In this document: positions 34,546 through 42,749 of the stretch, piece by piece
How the letters are laid out: each line of letters starts with the position of its first letter
Numbering within the stretch: position 1 is the first letter of the stretch
Source of the DNA: Desulfarculales bacterium UBA696
GTDB lineage: Bacteria; Desulfobacterota; Syntrophobacteria; Syntrophobacterales; Syntrophobacteraceae
Assembly: GCA_002298995.1 (NCBI GenBank)
Contig: DBMO01000015.1
Span: 1-64,000 of the forward strand
Length of the DNA: 64,000 nucleotides
Direction of reading: 5' to 3'
Translations under genes and position numbers: made by a program
Notes under the pieces: generated by a model
Told to the model about the DNA's origin: nothing
Databases searched by the model: none
Seen by the model: only the letters and a program-made list of their open reading frames with translations

Positions 34546-35799
34546 TCAAAAAAGCACCTGCAGCACACCATCTATTTTTCGAAGGCGTTTTTCGATTGCC
34601 GCCGAGTGTTTCTGCCCGATCCCGCCGGAAGCATGAATGCCGTGCAGGCTCGAAACGGTTTTGGTAACGCTGTCCAAGGCCTTTCGGGTATCGAGGTCGT
34701 CATTCATTGCGGACTCGAAGCCGGAGGTTATCTTATCGATTAATTTATCCGCGGCATCCGATGAATTTTTGCCCTTATTTGATGAGGCATGCCCTTTTGC
34801 TGAAACTATATCGTTTATCTTTGACCGGAGATCGTCCAGCTTGCCCCGGCTTTCGCAAAGCAAGTTTTCGGTAAGGTTAATGCGCTTGCGGTACTGGGTA
34901 GACAGAAGATAATAGCGGATATGCTCCCAGGAGCATCCTCGGGATAGAAGGTCCTCGGGATAGATAATATTGTGGAGGCTTTTTGACATCTTCTTTCCAC
35001 CCACCAGCACGTGCTGTCCGTGCAGCCAGTAGCGGGCAAGTTCCTTTCCGGAAACCGATTCCATGACTGCGATGTTGTAGTCGTGGTGACGGTATAGGTT
35101 GTCTATGCCGCCGCAGAAAATATCGAGGCAGTACCCCAGGGTCTGGGAGATCATCGCAGGGTCCTGAATGTTCCAGGAGGGCCTTCCTTTTCCTATTATG
35201 GTATCCCAGAAAACCGAATCCCCTTCCCTGTAGCCGTGCCAGAGGATGAAGTCGCCGAGGTTCCAGCGCTGGCCGGGATAGGTATCCTGCCTGAAGAGCC
35301 TTTTTGTCTTCGGCCATTTGCCGAGGTCGAGCCTGTAGAGCTTTCCGAAGCCCTCGAACTTGAGCGCGTCGAAAAAGACGTCGGATCGGTCCCAGTACGC
35401 ATACCCCTTTTTGAGGAGCTTGATTATAAGACGCACGGCCTGGTCCACGCTGGTCGAAGAGCGGGGAATGTTTTGGGGCAGTTTGATCCTGAACCCGCGC
35501 GCTTCTTCAAAAAAGCGATCCGCAACTGCATTGGTTAGGTCCCATACCGTTTTGCCTTCGGCTTCCGCTTCCGATATCGCCTTGTCTTCGATGTCGGTAA
35601 AATTCAGCACCCTGCGCACGTTGTATCCCAGGTATTCAAGGTATCTCTGAAGCGCATCCTCCCATAGGAAGGAGCGGTAGTTGCCAATGTGGGGCCGCCT
35701 GTAAATCGACGGACCGCAGCTAAACATCTTGACCGTCCGGCCCTTCACGGGCTCGAAAGTTTCCTTGGATAGGGTCATTGTGTTTTGAAGCTGGAGCAT
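34546..35799 (-). CDS. cysteinyl-tRNA synthetase-like ligase, MshC-like, without anticodon domain
   Basis: Class I catalytic domain clearly related to CysRS, 417 residues. HIGN is at 37-40 and KMSKS at 270-274, and C28 (first zinc ligand) is kept. However the CysRS motif WHIECS reads WNIQDP, so the second zinc ligand is D213, and the PHHENE motif reads RHHDYN, so the fourth ligand is N242. The protein stops where CysRS begins its C-terminal anticodon-binding domain. Loss of that domain also marks MshC, the mycothiol cysteine ligase, but MshC keeps the zinc site. I expect an aminoacyl-AMP-forming ligase with a substrate other than tRNA-Cys; specificity is unknown. Confidence 0.85.
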   Translation of the reverse strand: MLQLQNTMTLSKETFEPVKGRTVKMFSCGPSIYRRPHIGNYRSFLWEDALQRYLEYLGYNVRRVLNFTDIEDKAISEAEAEGKTVWDLTNAVADRFFEEARGFRIKLPQNIPRSSTSVDQAVRLIIKLLKKGYAYWDRSDVFFDALKFEGFGKLYRLDLGKWPKTKRLFRQDTYPGQRWNLGDFILWHGYREGDSVFWDTIIGKGRPSWNIQDPAMISQTLGYCLDIFCGGIDNLYRHHDYNIAVMESVSGKELARYWLHGQHVLVGGKKMSKSLHNIIYPEDLLSRGCSWEHIRYYLLSTQYRKRINLTENLLCESRGKLDDLRSKINDIVSAKGHASSNKGKNSSDAADKLIDKITSGFESAMNDDLDTRKALDSVTKTVSSLHGIHASGGIGQKHSAAIEKRLRKIDGVLQVLF

Positions 35800-36037
35800 T
35801 GGTTCCGTTCCTTCCGCCGGCGTGAATATCGGGCCGGTATTGATCGAGCGGCGCTTCGGGACTCTCGAAGATCGCCTGAATCTTCGGATGGTCAGTTCAA
35901 AAGTGCACCAGCCCTAAACGGACCGGCGGCCTCTGCGTCCCGAATGCGACGGTCTGCCCGAGAAGCAAATACAGGCTGAGAATTTAGAACGAAGAGCGGA
36001 TTTTGTAAAGGGAAGCTCTCATCCACCGGCACGCTGC

Positions 36038-37381
36038 CTAGCCGTTTTCGCTCGAAGTCCCTCCCGCGGGCGGGGCTTCGGACTCTTCCGGAAGTTTCTG
36101 GACCAGCACCTTGTCAACCCTAAGCCCGTCCATATCAACTACCTCGAACCTGTGGCCGCAGCACTCAAAGTGGTCACCTACCGATGGAATTCGCTTGAGA
36201 GCGGTCATGATGAAGCCGCCCAAAGACCTGAAGCCTGCATCCTTTTCATCCGGAAGGCTTCTTATGTGAAAATAGGCCTTCAGCTCATCGATGGGCAGCA
36301 TGCCGTCGACCAGCCAGGATCCGTCTTCTCGCTGGGATATCCTGGGCCCCTCTACGTCTTCAGCCGACATGATATCGCCTACGATTGCCTCCATGATATC
36401 GGCAAGGGTCACAATCCCTTCGATTGTTCCATATTCATCGACGACAATGGCCATTTCCCTGCCCGATTCCCTGAATAGTTCGAGGACCTTTATGGCGTGC
36501 ATGGTCTCGTGGACGATCACCGGCTTTTTTACCACGACCCTCAAATCAAATGGCTTCCCTGAAAGGCACCGCCCGACTATGTCCCGTACGTTAAGCACCC
36601 CGACAAGATTTCCCAGCCGCCCGGCGGCCACGGGAAACCGGGAAAATCCGTTCTTGGCGATCTTTCGCCGTGTCTTCTCAGGCGGATCGTTGAGGTCGAG
36701 CCAGACGATTTTGTTTCGCGGGGTCATCATTGCACCCACCCGGCGATCGCCAAGCCGAAAAACCCTTTCGACCATTTCCTGCTCGGCTTCGAGGAAGACG
36801 CCCGCAACGGTTGCCTGTTCTATAAGCGCGCGGATTTCATACTCGGTAACGACCTGGTCTTTTGCGGGCCTGAATCGGATCAGGCGGAGAACGAATTCGG
36901 TGGTGATACCGAGCAGGCGTATTACCGGCGAGGCAATCCTGGAAAGAGCCTGCATCGGCCCTGCCACGGCACGCGCAATGGCCTCGGGCCGCGCAATCGC
37001 CAGTCTCTTGGGTATGAGTTCGGCAAGGAGTGAGAAGTATGTGATGAGGCCGACTACGACGGCCAGGGCAATCGTTTCGCTGTACTCGGCAAGGTACGGG
37101 ACCGTGGCGATATACATTGCAAGAATCTTAGCAAGCGAGGCCCCCCCGAATGCACCGCTCAAGACGCCTATGAGGGTAATGCCTATTTGGGCAGTTGAGA
37201 GAAAACGCTGAGGATTTTCGGCCAAATCGAGCGCCGCCCGCGCTTTCACGTCACCCTCTTCGGCCCTTTGCTGAAGCCGGACCTTTCTCGACGAGATCAC
37301 GGCCAGTTCCGACATTGCAAACAGCCCGTTCATCATTATGAGCAGGCACACGATTACGAGATCCAGAATGCCGTAGAACAT
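36038..37381 (-). CDS. CNNM/CBS/CorC-domain membrane protein (hemolysin family)
   Basis: Four-helix N-terminal membrane domain (CNNM, about residues 5-190, with NPQRFLSTAQIGITLIGVLSGAFGG), a CBS-domain pair (about 215-330) and a CorC/HlyC C-terminal domain (about 350-430, SLGGFIMTALKRIPSVGD). The family is linked to divalent cation transport or resistance; the older name hemolysin is misleading. I start at 37381 because AGGGGG and GAGGAA precede that ATG; a longer frame to 37474 runs into the AT-rich repeat. Product 447 residues. Confidence 0.92.
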   Translation of the reverse strand: MFYGILDLVIVCLLIMMNGLFAMSELAVISSRKVRLQQRAEEGDVKARAALDLAENPQRFLSTAQIGITLIGVLSGAFGGASLAKILAMYIATVPYLAEYSETIALAVVVGLITYFSLLAELIPKRLAIARPEAIARAVAGPMQALSRIASPVIRLLGITTEFVLRLIRFRPAKDQVVTEYEIRALIEQATVAGVFLEAEQEMVERVFRLGDRRVGAMMTPRNKIVWLDLNDPPEKTRRKIAKNGFSRFPVAAGRLGNLVGVLNVRDIVGRCLSGKPFDLRVVVKKPVIVHETMHAIKVLELFRESGREMAIVVDEYGTIEGIVTLADIMEAIVGDIMSAEDVEGPRISQREDGSWLVDGMLPIDELKAYFHIRSLPDEKDAGFRSLGGFIMTALKRIPSVGDHFECCGHRFEVVDMDGLRVDKVLVQKLPEESEAPPAGGTSSENG

Positions 37382-37423
37382 TTCCTCAGCCCCCTGGGTC
37401 ATGCCAGGTTGAATTGTAAGAAT

Positions 37424-37553
37424 AGAGGGATTTAAAGGATTAAAGGAATTAGAAGAATTGCAATTGGTTCCCAAATTCCTGAATTCCTCGAATCTTAATT
37501 TCCTCTAACCCCCCAATCCCTTAAATCCCTTAGATTCCTCAAACTCCTCAAAT
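37424..37553. repeat. AT-rich degenerate repeats, second locus
   Basis: Bases 37424-37460 hold purine-rich words (GGGATTTAAAGGATTAAAGG) and 37470-37553 the opposite-sense words (CCCTTAAATCCCTTAGATTCC). The arrangement is the same as near 30.3-30.5 kb: a run of about 8-9 bp words and its loose complement. It lies upstream of the CBS-domain gene. Confidence 0.65.
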
Positions 37554-37554
37554 C

Positions 37555-37586
37555 AAAAAAGGCGGGCTCCAAGACCCGCCTTTTTT
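37555..37586. terminator. bidirectional hairpin terminator
   Basis: AAAAAAGGCGGGCT / AGACCCGCCTTTTTT, an 8-bp G/C stem flanked by an A-run and a T-run. It lies about 40 bp after the stop of the RaiA-cold-shock gene and would end that minus-strand transcript. Confidence 0.88.
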
Positions 37587-37625
37587 GAATATATGCATGT
37601 GAAAAGGGACGGACCGCCCGGCCCA

Positions 37626-38156
37626 TCAGGCAATCGAGACGGAACTGGCCTGCGCCCCCTCATCACCCGTATTCTCGATGTAGGTTACCGGAGTGCCAAC
37701 CTGGAGATCTTTGAATTTGCCTTCGAGAACAGAGTTCTCGTGGAAATACACTTCCCTCCCATCGGGGTCGATCAGAAATCCGTAGCCTTCGTCCGGGAAG
37801 AGCTTGGTTACCCGTGCGACGGGTTTTTCCACATGCGTCTTTACCTCGCCCCGCTGCTTATCCGAATATTCCTTGATGCGCCGTTTCGCTGTTTCGAACG
37901 AATTCACGATTGCCACGTGAAGGTCTTCGTCCGGTTCCCTCTTTATCACCAGTTCACCGCCCGGGACGGTTATGTCGATTCTGACGTTATACGTCATCCC
38001 GCTTCGCTGGCTGCGGTGCGGCATATCGACCTTGACCCGGCATCCGATAATCTGGGGATATAATTTGTCCAGTTTAGCGGCTTTTTCCTTGATCAGATCC
38101 TCTATTTCCCCATTCAGCCGAACATCGCGCGCGCTGATTTCCAAAGGTAATTTCAT
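37626..38156 (-). CDS. RaiA/HPF ribosome-hibernation domain fused to a cold-shock domain
   Basis: Residues 1-105 match the HPF/RaiA fold (EISARDVRLNGEIEDLIKEKAAKLDKLY, the acidic HVAIVNSFETAKRRIKEY helix). Residues about 112-175 form a cold-shock-type OB domain with RNP1-like GYGFLI (124-129) and RNP2-like VYFHENSV (136-143). The length, 176 residues, equals that of long HPF, but the C-terminal domain differs: a nucleic-acid-binding OB fold in place of the HPF dimerisation domain. Similar fusions exist in other Proteobacteria. It probably binds ribosomes under stress. Confidence 0.88.
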   Translation of the reverse strand: MKLPLEISARDVRLNGEIEDLIKEKAAKLDKLYPQIIGCRVKVDMPHRSQRSGMTYNVRIDITVPGGELVIKREPDEDLHVAIVNSFETAKRRIKEYSDKQRGEVKTHVEKPVARVTKLFPDEGYGFLIDPDGREVYFHENSVLEGKFKDLQVGTPVTYIENTGDEGAQASSVSIA

Positions 38157-38352
38157 AAAATTATTCCCTCCCGTGTCTCATCCGGCACCCCCGATGCGCC
38201 GTTGCCCGGCGCGATTGCAGCAGCCGCCCGCAAAAGGGCTGCTCGTGAATCGCCAGCATCCCGCGCCCGGGGTAAAGCCCCACTAATGATAGATTAATCC
38301 CCCTGAGGAGAAACGTCCATTTACCAGTCAGGGCCTGCCTGATGCAACCTTT
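38157..38352. other. intergenic region upstream of the RaiA-cold-shock gene
   Basis: About 195 bp with several G/C-rich self-complementary stretches (for example GGGCGGCTGCTGCAATCGCGCCGGGC on the minus strand read in parts). It may hold a leader for the downstream gene; I see no recognisable riboswitch. Confidence 0.35.
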
Positions 38353-39576
38353 TTATTCCTTTAACCGGCTCTCGATTTTCGTAGGAACCTCGAGTGTCCT
38401 GTGAACGGGACAGTGGTTCGCGATTTCGAGCAGCTTTTTTTTAACCGACTCATCGAGATCTCCCTGCAACTCGATTTCGCGTTCGATGAAATCAATTTTC
38501 GTATTCGCCGACTCACACCCGATGCAGTCCTGCGCATGTATCTTTTGATGCCGCAGCCTGACGATAATGGCCTCAAGCGGCAGCCCCTTACGGTCAGCAT
38601 ACATCCTTAGGGTCATCCCGGTGCATGCGCCAAGCCCCGCGACCATAAGATCGTAGGGCGTCGGACCCGTGTCAGCCCCTCCCACGGCTATGGGCTCATC
38701 CGCAATCAGGCTGTGCCCGTTCGCTATAATCTCGGTCTGATAGCCCTTCCTCCCCGTGCGCGCTATTACGCGGTTGTCTGACAGGTCACGCTTTATTTCG
38801 GGCTTTTCGAGAACATGCAGGTATTTTTTCGACCAGGCCGCCAGTACCGACCCCACGTAGAGCGAATCCTCGCGGTTAGTGAGAAGATGGTCGGCCTTGT
38901 CCAGCGATATGAAACTTTTGGGATGGCGGGCGGCCATGAAAATTTTTGCCGCGTTTTCGATCGGCACGATCTGGTCGGCCGGCGAGTGGAAGATAACGAG
39001 CGGCTTTCTGAGCGATCTTATGGTTTGTTCCATGGTGTTTTGCTGGAGATCTTCAAGAAATTGCTTTCGAACCTTGAATGCTCTGCCCGAGATGTTTATC
39101 TCTGTTTTGCCCTTGGTCTCCAGGTCCCGCCGGAACTGCTCACCCAGGAAACGAAGCAGGCTGGAGGGATCGGCCGGGGCGGCTATGGTTGCAACCGCTT
39201 GAATAGACTCAATTTTATGAGCGGCCTGGATGACCGCGGCCCCACCCAGCGAGTGGCCGATCAGGAGTTTGGGGGCCTCGTAGTTTTCGCGCAGGAATTC
39301 GGCGGCGGCAATAAGATCGGAAACATTGGTGGAAAAATCCGTCTCGGAGAAGTCACCTTCGCTTTCGCCAAGCCCGGTAAAATCGAAGCGAAGGACGGCT
39401 ATTCCTTCCATCGCAAGCGCCCGGTCGATGTTTACGACCGCATTGTAGTTCTTGTTGCAGGTAAAGCAGTGGGCAAAGACCGCATAGGCCGACGGCTTCT
39501 CATCGATCGGAAGATCAAGGCGCGCGGCAAGCCTCTTCCCGTCCGGATTTTTGAAGGAAAGTATTTGAAACTGCAT
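38353..39576 (-). CDS. alpha/beta hydrolase fused to OsmC-like domain
   Basis: A 407-residue two-domain protein. Residues about 1-255 form an alpha/beta hydrolase with nucleophile elbow GHSLGG, an Asp in SPADQIVP and a His in DKADHLL. Residues about 268-405 form an OsmC/Ohr-type domain with the two cysteines expected for peroxidase chemistry (GACTGMTLRMYADRKGLP and the later NHCPVHRTLE). The fusion is known in bacteria; a role in hydroperoxide or acyl-peroxide detoxification is an inference. Confidence 0.9.
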   Translation of the reverse strand: MQFQILSFKNPDGKRLAARLDLPIDEKPSAYAVFAHCFTCNKNYNAVVNIDRALAMEGIAVLRFDFTGLGESEGDFSETDFSTNVSDLIAAAEFLRENYEAPKLLIGHSLGGAAVIQAAHKIESIQAVATIAAPADPSSLLRFLGEQFRRDLETKGKTEINISGRAFKVRKQFLEDLQQNTMEQTIRSLRKPLVIFHSPADQIVPIENAAKIFMAARHPKSFISLDKADHLLTNREDSLYVGSVLAAWSKKYLHVLEKPEIKRDLSDNRVIARTGRKGYQTEIIANGHSLIADEPIAVGGADTGPTPYDLMVAGLGACTGMTLRMYADRKGLPLEAIIVRLRHQKIHAQDCIGCESANTKIDFIEREIELQGDLDESVKKKLLEIANHCPVHRTLEVPTKIESRLKE

Positions 39577-39861
39577 GAAGACCTCTGGAAGTTGGAGATT
39601 AGGAAAACGGGACTCGTTGGAAGAAACAAAAACTCAATGAAAAGATTAATCATTGCGGCGTGAGCCGCAATCGGATAACTCCCCCGTCCATCCTTTTTGG
39701 AGTGGAATGGTGCTGCGAGAGGGGTAGCCGCAGAGGGAAAATCCTTGCTAAAAGCGAAAAACCTCAATAGAATGGCGCGCGCTTTTGGAAGGCGCAATTG
39801 AAGCTGTACCAAAGGTCAGGTGGAGGAATTCTTTCAAGAACCAAGAGGAGGAGAGTCTAAG

Positions 39862-40299
39862 ATGAGAAAATTGGTTTCGTGCATTATTGCGGCAGTTTTC
39901 ATGGTTTCGACGGCCGGATTGGCCTTTGCCCAACCGAAGGCCCCAGATGAAACAACGATCAAGGCTGATATCTTTACCGCCCCGACCAAGGCGCCTGTAA
40001 AGTTCACCCACAAGAAGCACAACGAAGACTACAAAGTCGCATGCGACAAGTGCCATCACAAGTTCGATGGCGGCAAGAACGTGTGGAAGCAGGGAGATGC
40101 GGTCGATAAATGCGCAAAGTGCCACACCGAAGCAACCATAAAGGACGAGAAGAAGCTTCCGCCCGATCAGCAGAAACTCAACCTGAAGCTCGCCTACCAC
40201 AACAACTGTGTTGGCTGCCATCAGCAGGCCAAGAAAGAAAAGGCCGACTCCAAAGCCCCGGTTAGCTGCAACCAGTGCCATCCCGGCGGCGGACAATAG
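39862..40299 (+). CDS. tetraheme class III cytochrome c (cytochrome c3)
   Basis: Periplasmic electron carrier of sulfate reducers and syntrophs, usually partner to hydrogenases and formate dehydrogenases. Signal peptide at about 1-23 (ends GLAFA). Four CxxCH heme sites: CDKCHH, CAKCH, CVGCH and CNQCH, with extra histidines (FTHKKHN, AYHNN) for bis-His ligation. Start at 39862 with AGGAGGAG upstream; 145 residues including the signal. The longer frame to 39820 has no supporting signal. Confidence 0.95.
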   Translation: MRKLVSCIIAAVFMVSTAGLAFAQPKAPDETTIKADIFTAPTKAPVKFTHKKHNEDYKVACDKCHHKFDGGKNVWKQGDAVDKCAKCHTEATIKDEKKLPPDQQKLNLKLAYHNNCVGCHQQAKKEKADSKAPVSCNQCHPGGGQ

Positions 40300-40327
40300 T
40301 CTCCAGTCAGTTCATTAGCTGTTATTT

Positions 40328-40360
40328 AAAAGGCCCGCCAAACCGGCGGGCCTTTTTTTA
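40328..40360 (+). terminator. Rho-independent terminator of the cytochrome c3 gene
   Basis: A 10-bp stem AAGGCCCGCC / GGCGGGCCTT with a short loop, followed by TTTTTTA. It lies about 30 bp after the stop codon. A second perfect hairpin (TGTGCGCCC / GGGCGCACA, 40362-40384) follows directly. Confidence 0.92.
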
Positions 40361-40387
40361 TTGTGCGCCCTTCCGGGCGCACAATGC

Positions 40388-40428
40388 AAAAGCCGCCTGG
40401 CCCGGAAATGAGACAAGCGGCTTTTTTC
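40388..40428. terminator. hairpin between cytochrome c3 and ferredoxin genes
   Basis: AAGCCGCCTG and CAAGCGGCTT form an imperfect stem with a long loop, with A/T-runs on both sides. It lies 30 bp after the ferredoxin stop on the minus strand and probably terminates that gene. Confidence 0.6.
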
Positions 40429-40457
40429 TTCGATAGGATTCCAACTAGATGAGGCGT

Positions 40458-40646
40458 CTAGACTTCCTCCACCGTGATCGCACCGTGCTCGCAAACTTCC
40501 ACACAGCTCTCGCAACCCAGGCACTCATCTTCGTTCACCGGTTCCGCCTTGCCGTCTACCAGTTCATATACATCTACGGGGCATACATCTACGCATTCGG
40601 CATCGCCAGTGCATTTGTCCTTATCAACCGTTACCTTAAAGCTCAT
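40458..40646 (-). CDS. 7Fe-8S-type ferredoxin
   Basis: Small electron carrier of 62 residues. Cluster II is standard: C42, C45, C48, C52. In cluster I the second cysteine of CxxCxxCxxxCP is Asp15 (C12-x-x-D15-x-x-C18-x3-C22-P). In Desulfovibrio africanus ferredoxin III this change gives a labile [3Fe-4S]/[4Fe-4S] site. The very acidic composition (many Asp and Glu) is typical. It stands alone, between cytochrome c3 and DsrC. Confidence 0.93.
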   Translation of the reverse strand: MSFKVTVDKDKCTGDAECVDVCPVDVYELVDGKAEPVNEDECLGCESCVEVCEHGAITVEEV

Positions 40647-41010
40647 TTTGTCCTCCGTGGTCTCACTAGGTTTATTTCGGGCAGTTTACGCGCCGCCAGA
40701 CTCATTCCATACACCTTAGCTATCCTGCGGCAGGTGTTTCGTACCCTCTTCCAAAATTATTGTCAAGCTGAATATTTAGTCCAGCAAGAGGTGAAATTGG
40801 ATAAAGAAGGGGAAGTAAAATCGGGCCGAGCAGGGAAGCTTTTGCACACGATTTTGAAAGCTTAGCGTGAAAAATATTTCAAGCGCGGCACCTCGCAGCC
40901 GGCATCCAGCCCAAAAAAAATCGACGCTCCATAATAACATTTTTATCTGCTTGCGGCATTGAACCGAACGGCCCCGGAACACTTCCGGGACCGCTTATTC
41001 CATGAGGGAT
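40647..41010. other. intergenic region between ferredoxin and dsrC
   Basis: Holds the ferredoxin promoter (leftward) and the 3' flank of dsrC. A hairpin GGTCCCGGAA / TTCCGGGGCC (40969-40993, minus strand) lies 18 bp after the dsrC stop and may act as its terminator, although no T-run follows. Nothing else is visible. Confidence 0.5.
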
Positions 41011-41328
41011 TTAAACACACCCCGTAGGCTTTGGCAACCCGGCCATTTTGCATGCGCCCTTTCCGGGTCCCGATGGAAAAAGCTCATAGATGTACTTGAG
41101 CTTGTAGCCCGTGACCTTGGTCAGGATCCGAACCATCGGAGCGATGCCGTGTTTTTTATAATAGTCCTGGAGTACACTTATGACTTTCCAGTGATCGTCG
41201 GTCAGTTCGGTAATGCCTTCGGAATTCTTTACATAATCGACCCATTCAGGGCACCACTCTTCGAAATTGATGATGAAACCGTCGTCGTCAACTTCAAAAG
41301 TCCTGCCCTTAAATTCTACCTGGCCCAT
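41011..41328 (-). CDS. dsrC: sulfur carrier protein DsrC
   Basis: Co-substrate of dissimilatory sulfite reductase DsrAB: it leaves as a trisulfide that is reduced by membrane complexes such as DsrMKJOP. The C-terminal arm carries both required cysteines, C93 and C104 (CKMAGLPKPTGCV), which separates true DsrC from TusE and RspA homologues. Start at 41328 with AAGGAGGG 6 bp upstream; 105 residues as usual. As in most sulfate reducers it lies apart from dsrAB. Confidence 0.97.
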   Translation of the reverse strand: MGQVEFKGRTFEVDDDGFIINFEEWCPEWVDYVKNSEGITELTDDHWKVISVLQDYYKKHGIAPMVRILTKVTGYKLKYIYELFPSGPGKGACKMAGLPKPTGCV

Positions 41329-41488
41329 GAATTCCCTCCTTGGACAGACCATATCCTAAAGCGCAAAGTTCCGGCAGGCGCCATTCCGGGGCCATCCCCG
41401 GTTCGGCGGGCTTACCGATGACCGGAATCTATCACATAAAAGGCCCGGATAACAGGCGTCCGATCTTTTGTTCAAAAACCGGGAGCGC

Positions 41489-42475
41489 TCAGTCCCAGAA
41501 AAGCTTTAGCCGTACTTTCTTGAACTCCCTCGTACTGAAAAGAATGCGGAAATTATCCATTCCGATAGCTTCAGCGAGTTTTTTAGCGGTCGTTTCGCAT
41601 TCTTCCGGACTGCGGCCGTGGATCATCGCATAGAGGTTGAAGGGCCAGTCGGGGTAGGCGGGCCGATAATAGCAGTGGCTCACCTCGGGGTGCGAGGCGA
41701 GAATATCCCCCTGCCTGTCGATCCGGTCCTCGGGGCAGTTCCAGACAACCATGCCGTTAGCCCTGAATCCCACCTGCCGGTGATTTAGAACGGCGGCAAA
41801 TCTCCGTATCGTGCCATTCGAAGTCCAGTCGCAAATCGTCCCGAGCAGCTCGGCCTCACTCATCCCGAGCTTTTGGGCCCAAAGGGCGAAAGGCTTTGGA
41901 ACGAGCGGCAAATCTTCCTGAATGCATTTAACTATATCGATATTTTCGGCGGTCGGGCTGAAGCGGCTCGTGGACTCGGTGGGAGGCAAGCCGGCCTTTT
42001 CCTCGGTGATTTCAGAGTCGCCGTCTTCCAAAACATCGAGCACCACCGCGAGTTTATACTTCTTAAGGGCCGGGAGTATCCGCGCGGGCCATCCACCTGC
42101 TTCAGCGGAAATTGCGGCAACCACCTCCCCGATTTCCTTTCCTGGAGGAACGGCTATCGTAAACCACATATTGAAGTTACCCGGGCGAAGATAGTTGTGG
42201 CTGACTCCGGGATAGCGGTTTACTACCTCGGCAGCGCGGTCCAGTTCATTTTCCGGTACGGCCATCGCCACCAGGCTGCTCCGGTATCCGAGGGCCCCGG
42301 TATTGAAAATCGCGCTTATCTGGCGAATAATCTTTTCTTCTTTTAACGTCCCGATGAGGGTGCGAACTTCCTGCTCTCCGATTTCAAGCCCTTCGGACAG
42401 CGCCCGGAAAGGCTCCGATACGAGCGGAAAAGAACGCTGGACCCGGTCGAGTAATATCCGGCTCGTTGAATCCAA
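41489..42475 (-). CDS. ahbAB: fused siroheme decarboxylase AhbA-AhbB
   Basis: Decarboxylates siroheme to 12,18-didecarboxysiroheme in the alternative heme route used by sulfate reducers and archaea. The 328-residue protein holds two Lrp/AsnC-like halves (about 1-150 and 178-328), each with a helix-turn-helix and a ligand-binding domain. The halves match AhbA and AhbB, normally separate genes (about 150-170 residues each). Paired signatures are NYLRPGNFNMWFTI and CYYRPAYPDWPFNLYAMIHG. Heme made this way would supply the cytochrome c3 nearby. Confidence 0.9.
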   Translation of the reverse strand: MDSTSRILLDRVQRSFPLVSEPFRALSEGLEIGEQEVRTLIGTLKEEKIIRQISAIFNTGALGYRSSLVAMAVPENELDRAAEVVNRYPGVSHNYLRPGNFNMWFTIAVPPGKEIGEVVAAISAEAGGWPARILPALKKYKLAVVLDVLEDGDSEITEEKAGLPPTESTSRFSPTAENIDIVKCIQEDLPLVPKPFALWAQKLGMSEAELLGTICDWTSNGTIRRFAAVLNHRQVGFRANGMVVWNCPEDRIDRQGDILASHPEVSHCYYRPAYPDWPFNLYAMIHGRSPEECETTAKKLAEAIGMDNFRILFSTREFKKVRLKLFWD

Positions 42476-42749
42476 GACAATGCTCCCTTAAAATGGTATG
42501 GGTAAAGCTCAACACGATTTTACACAATTTGGGTGGGGCTTAACAGCTCAAGTGCCGATATTGCGCGGGCGGCGGCCCCAAAAGCAAAATACCCCAATCC
42601 GGAATATAAACCGACGGTTCACTTCTGACAAGCAAAGGGTTGGCAGTTATTGTGCCGTTGCAGCAAACATTGCAATCCGCATGCAAACAAATTCGTCGTT
42701 GGAACGATTGACGAACAACAGCGCCTCAAGAAAAAAGAAGGAGTTGATA

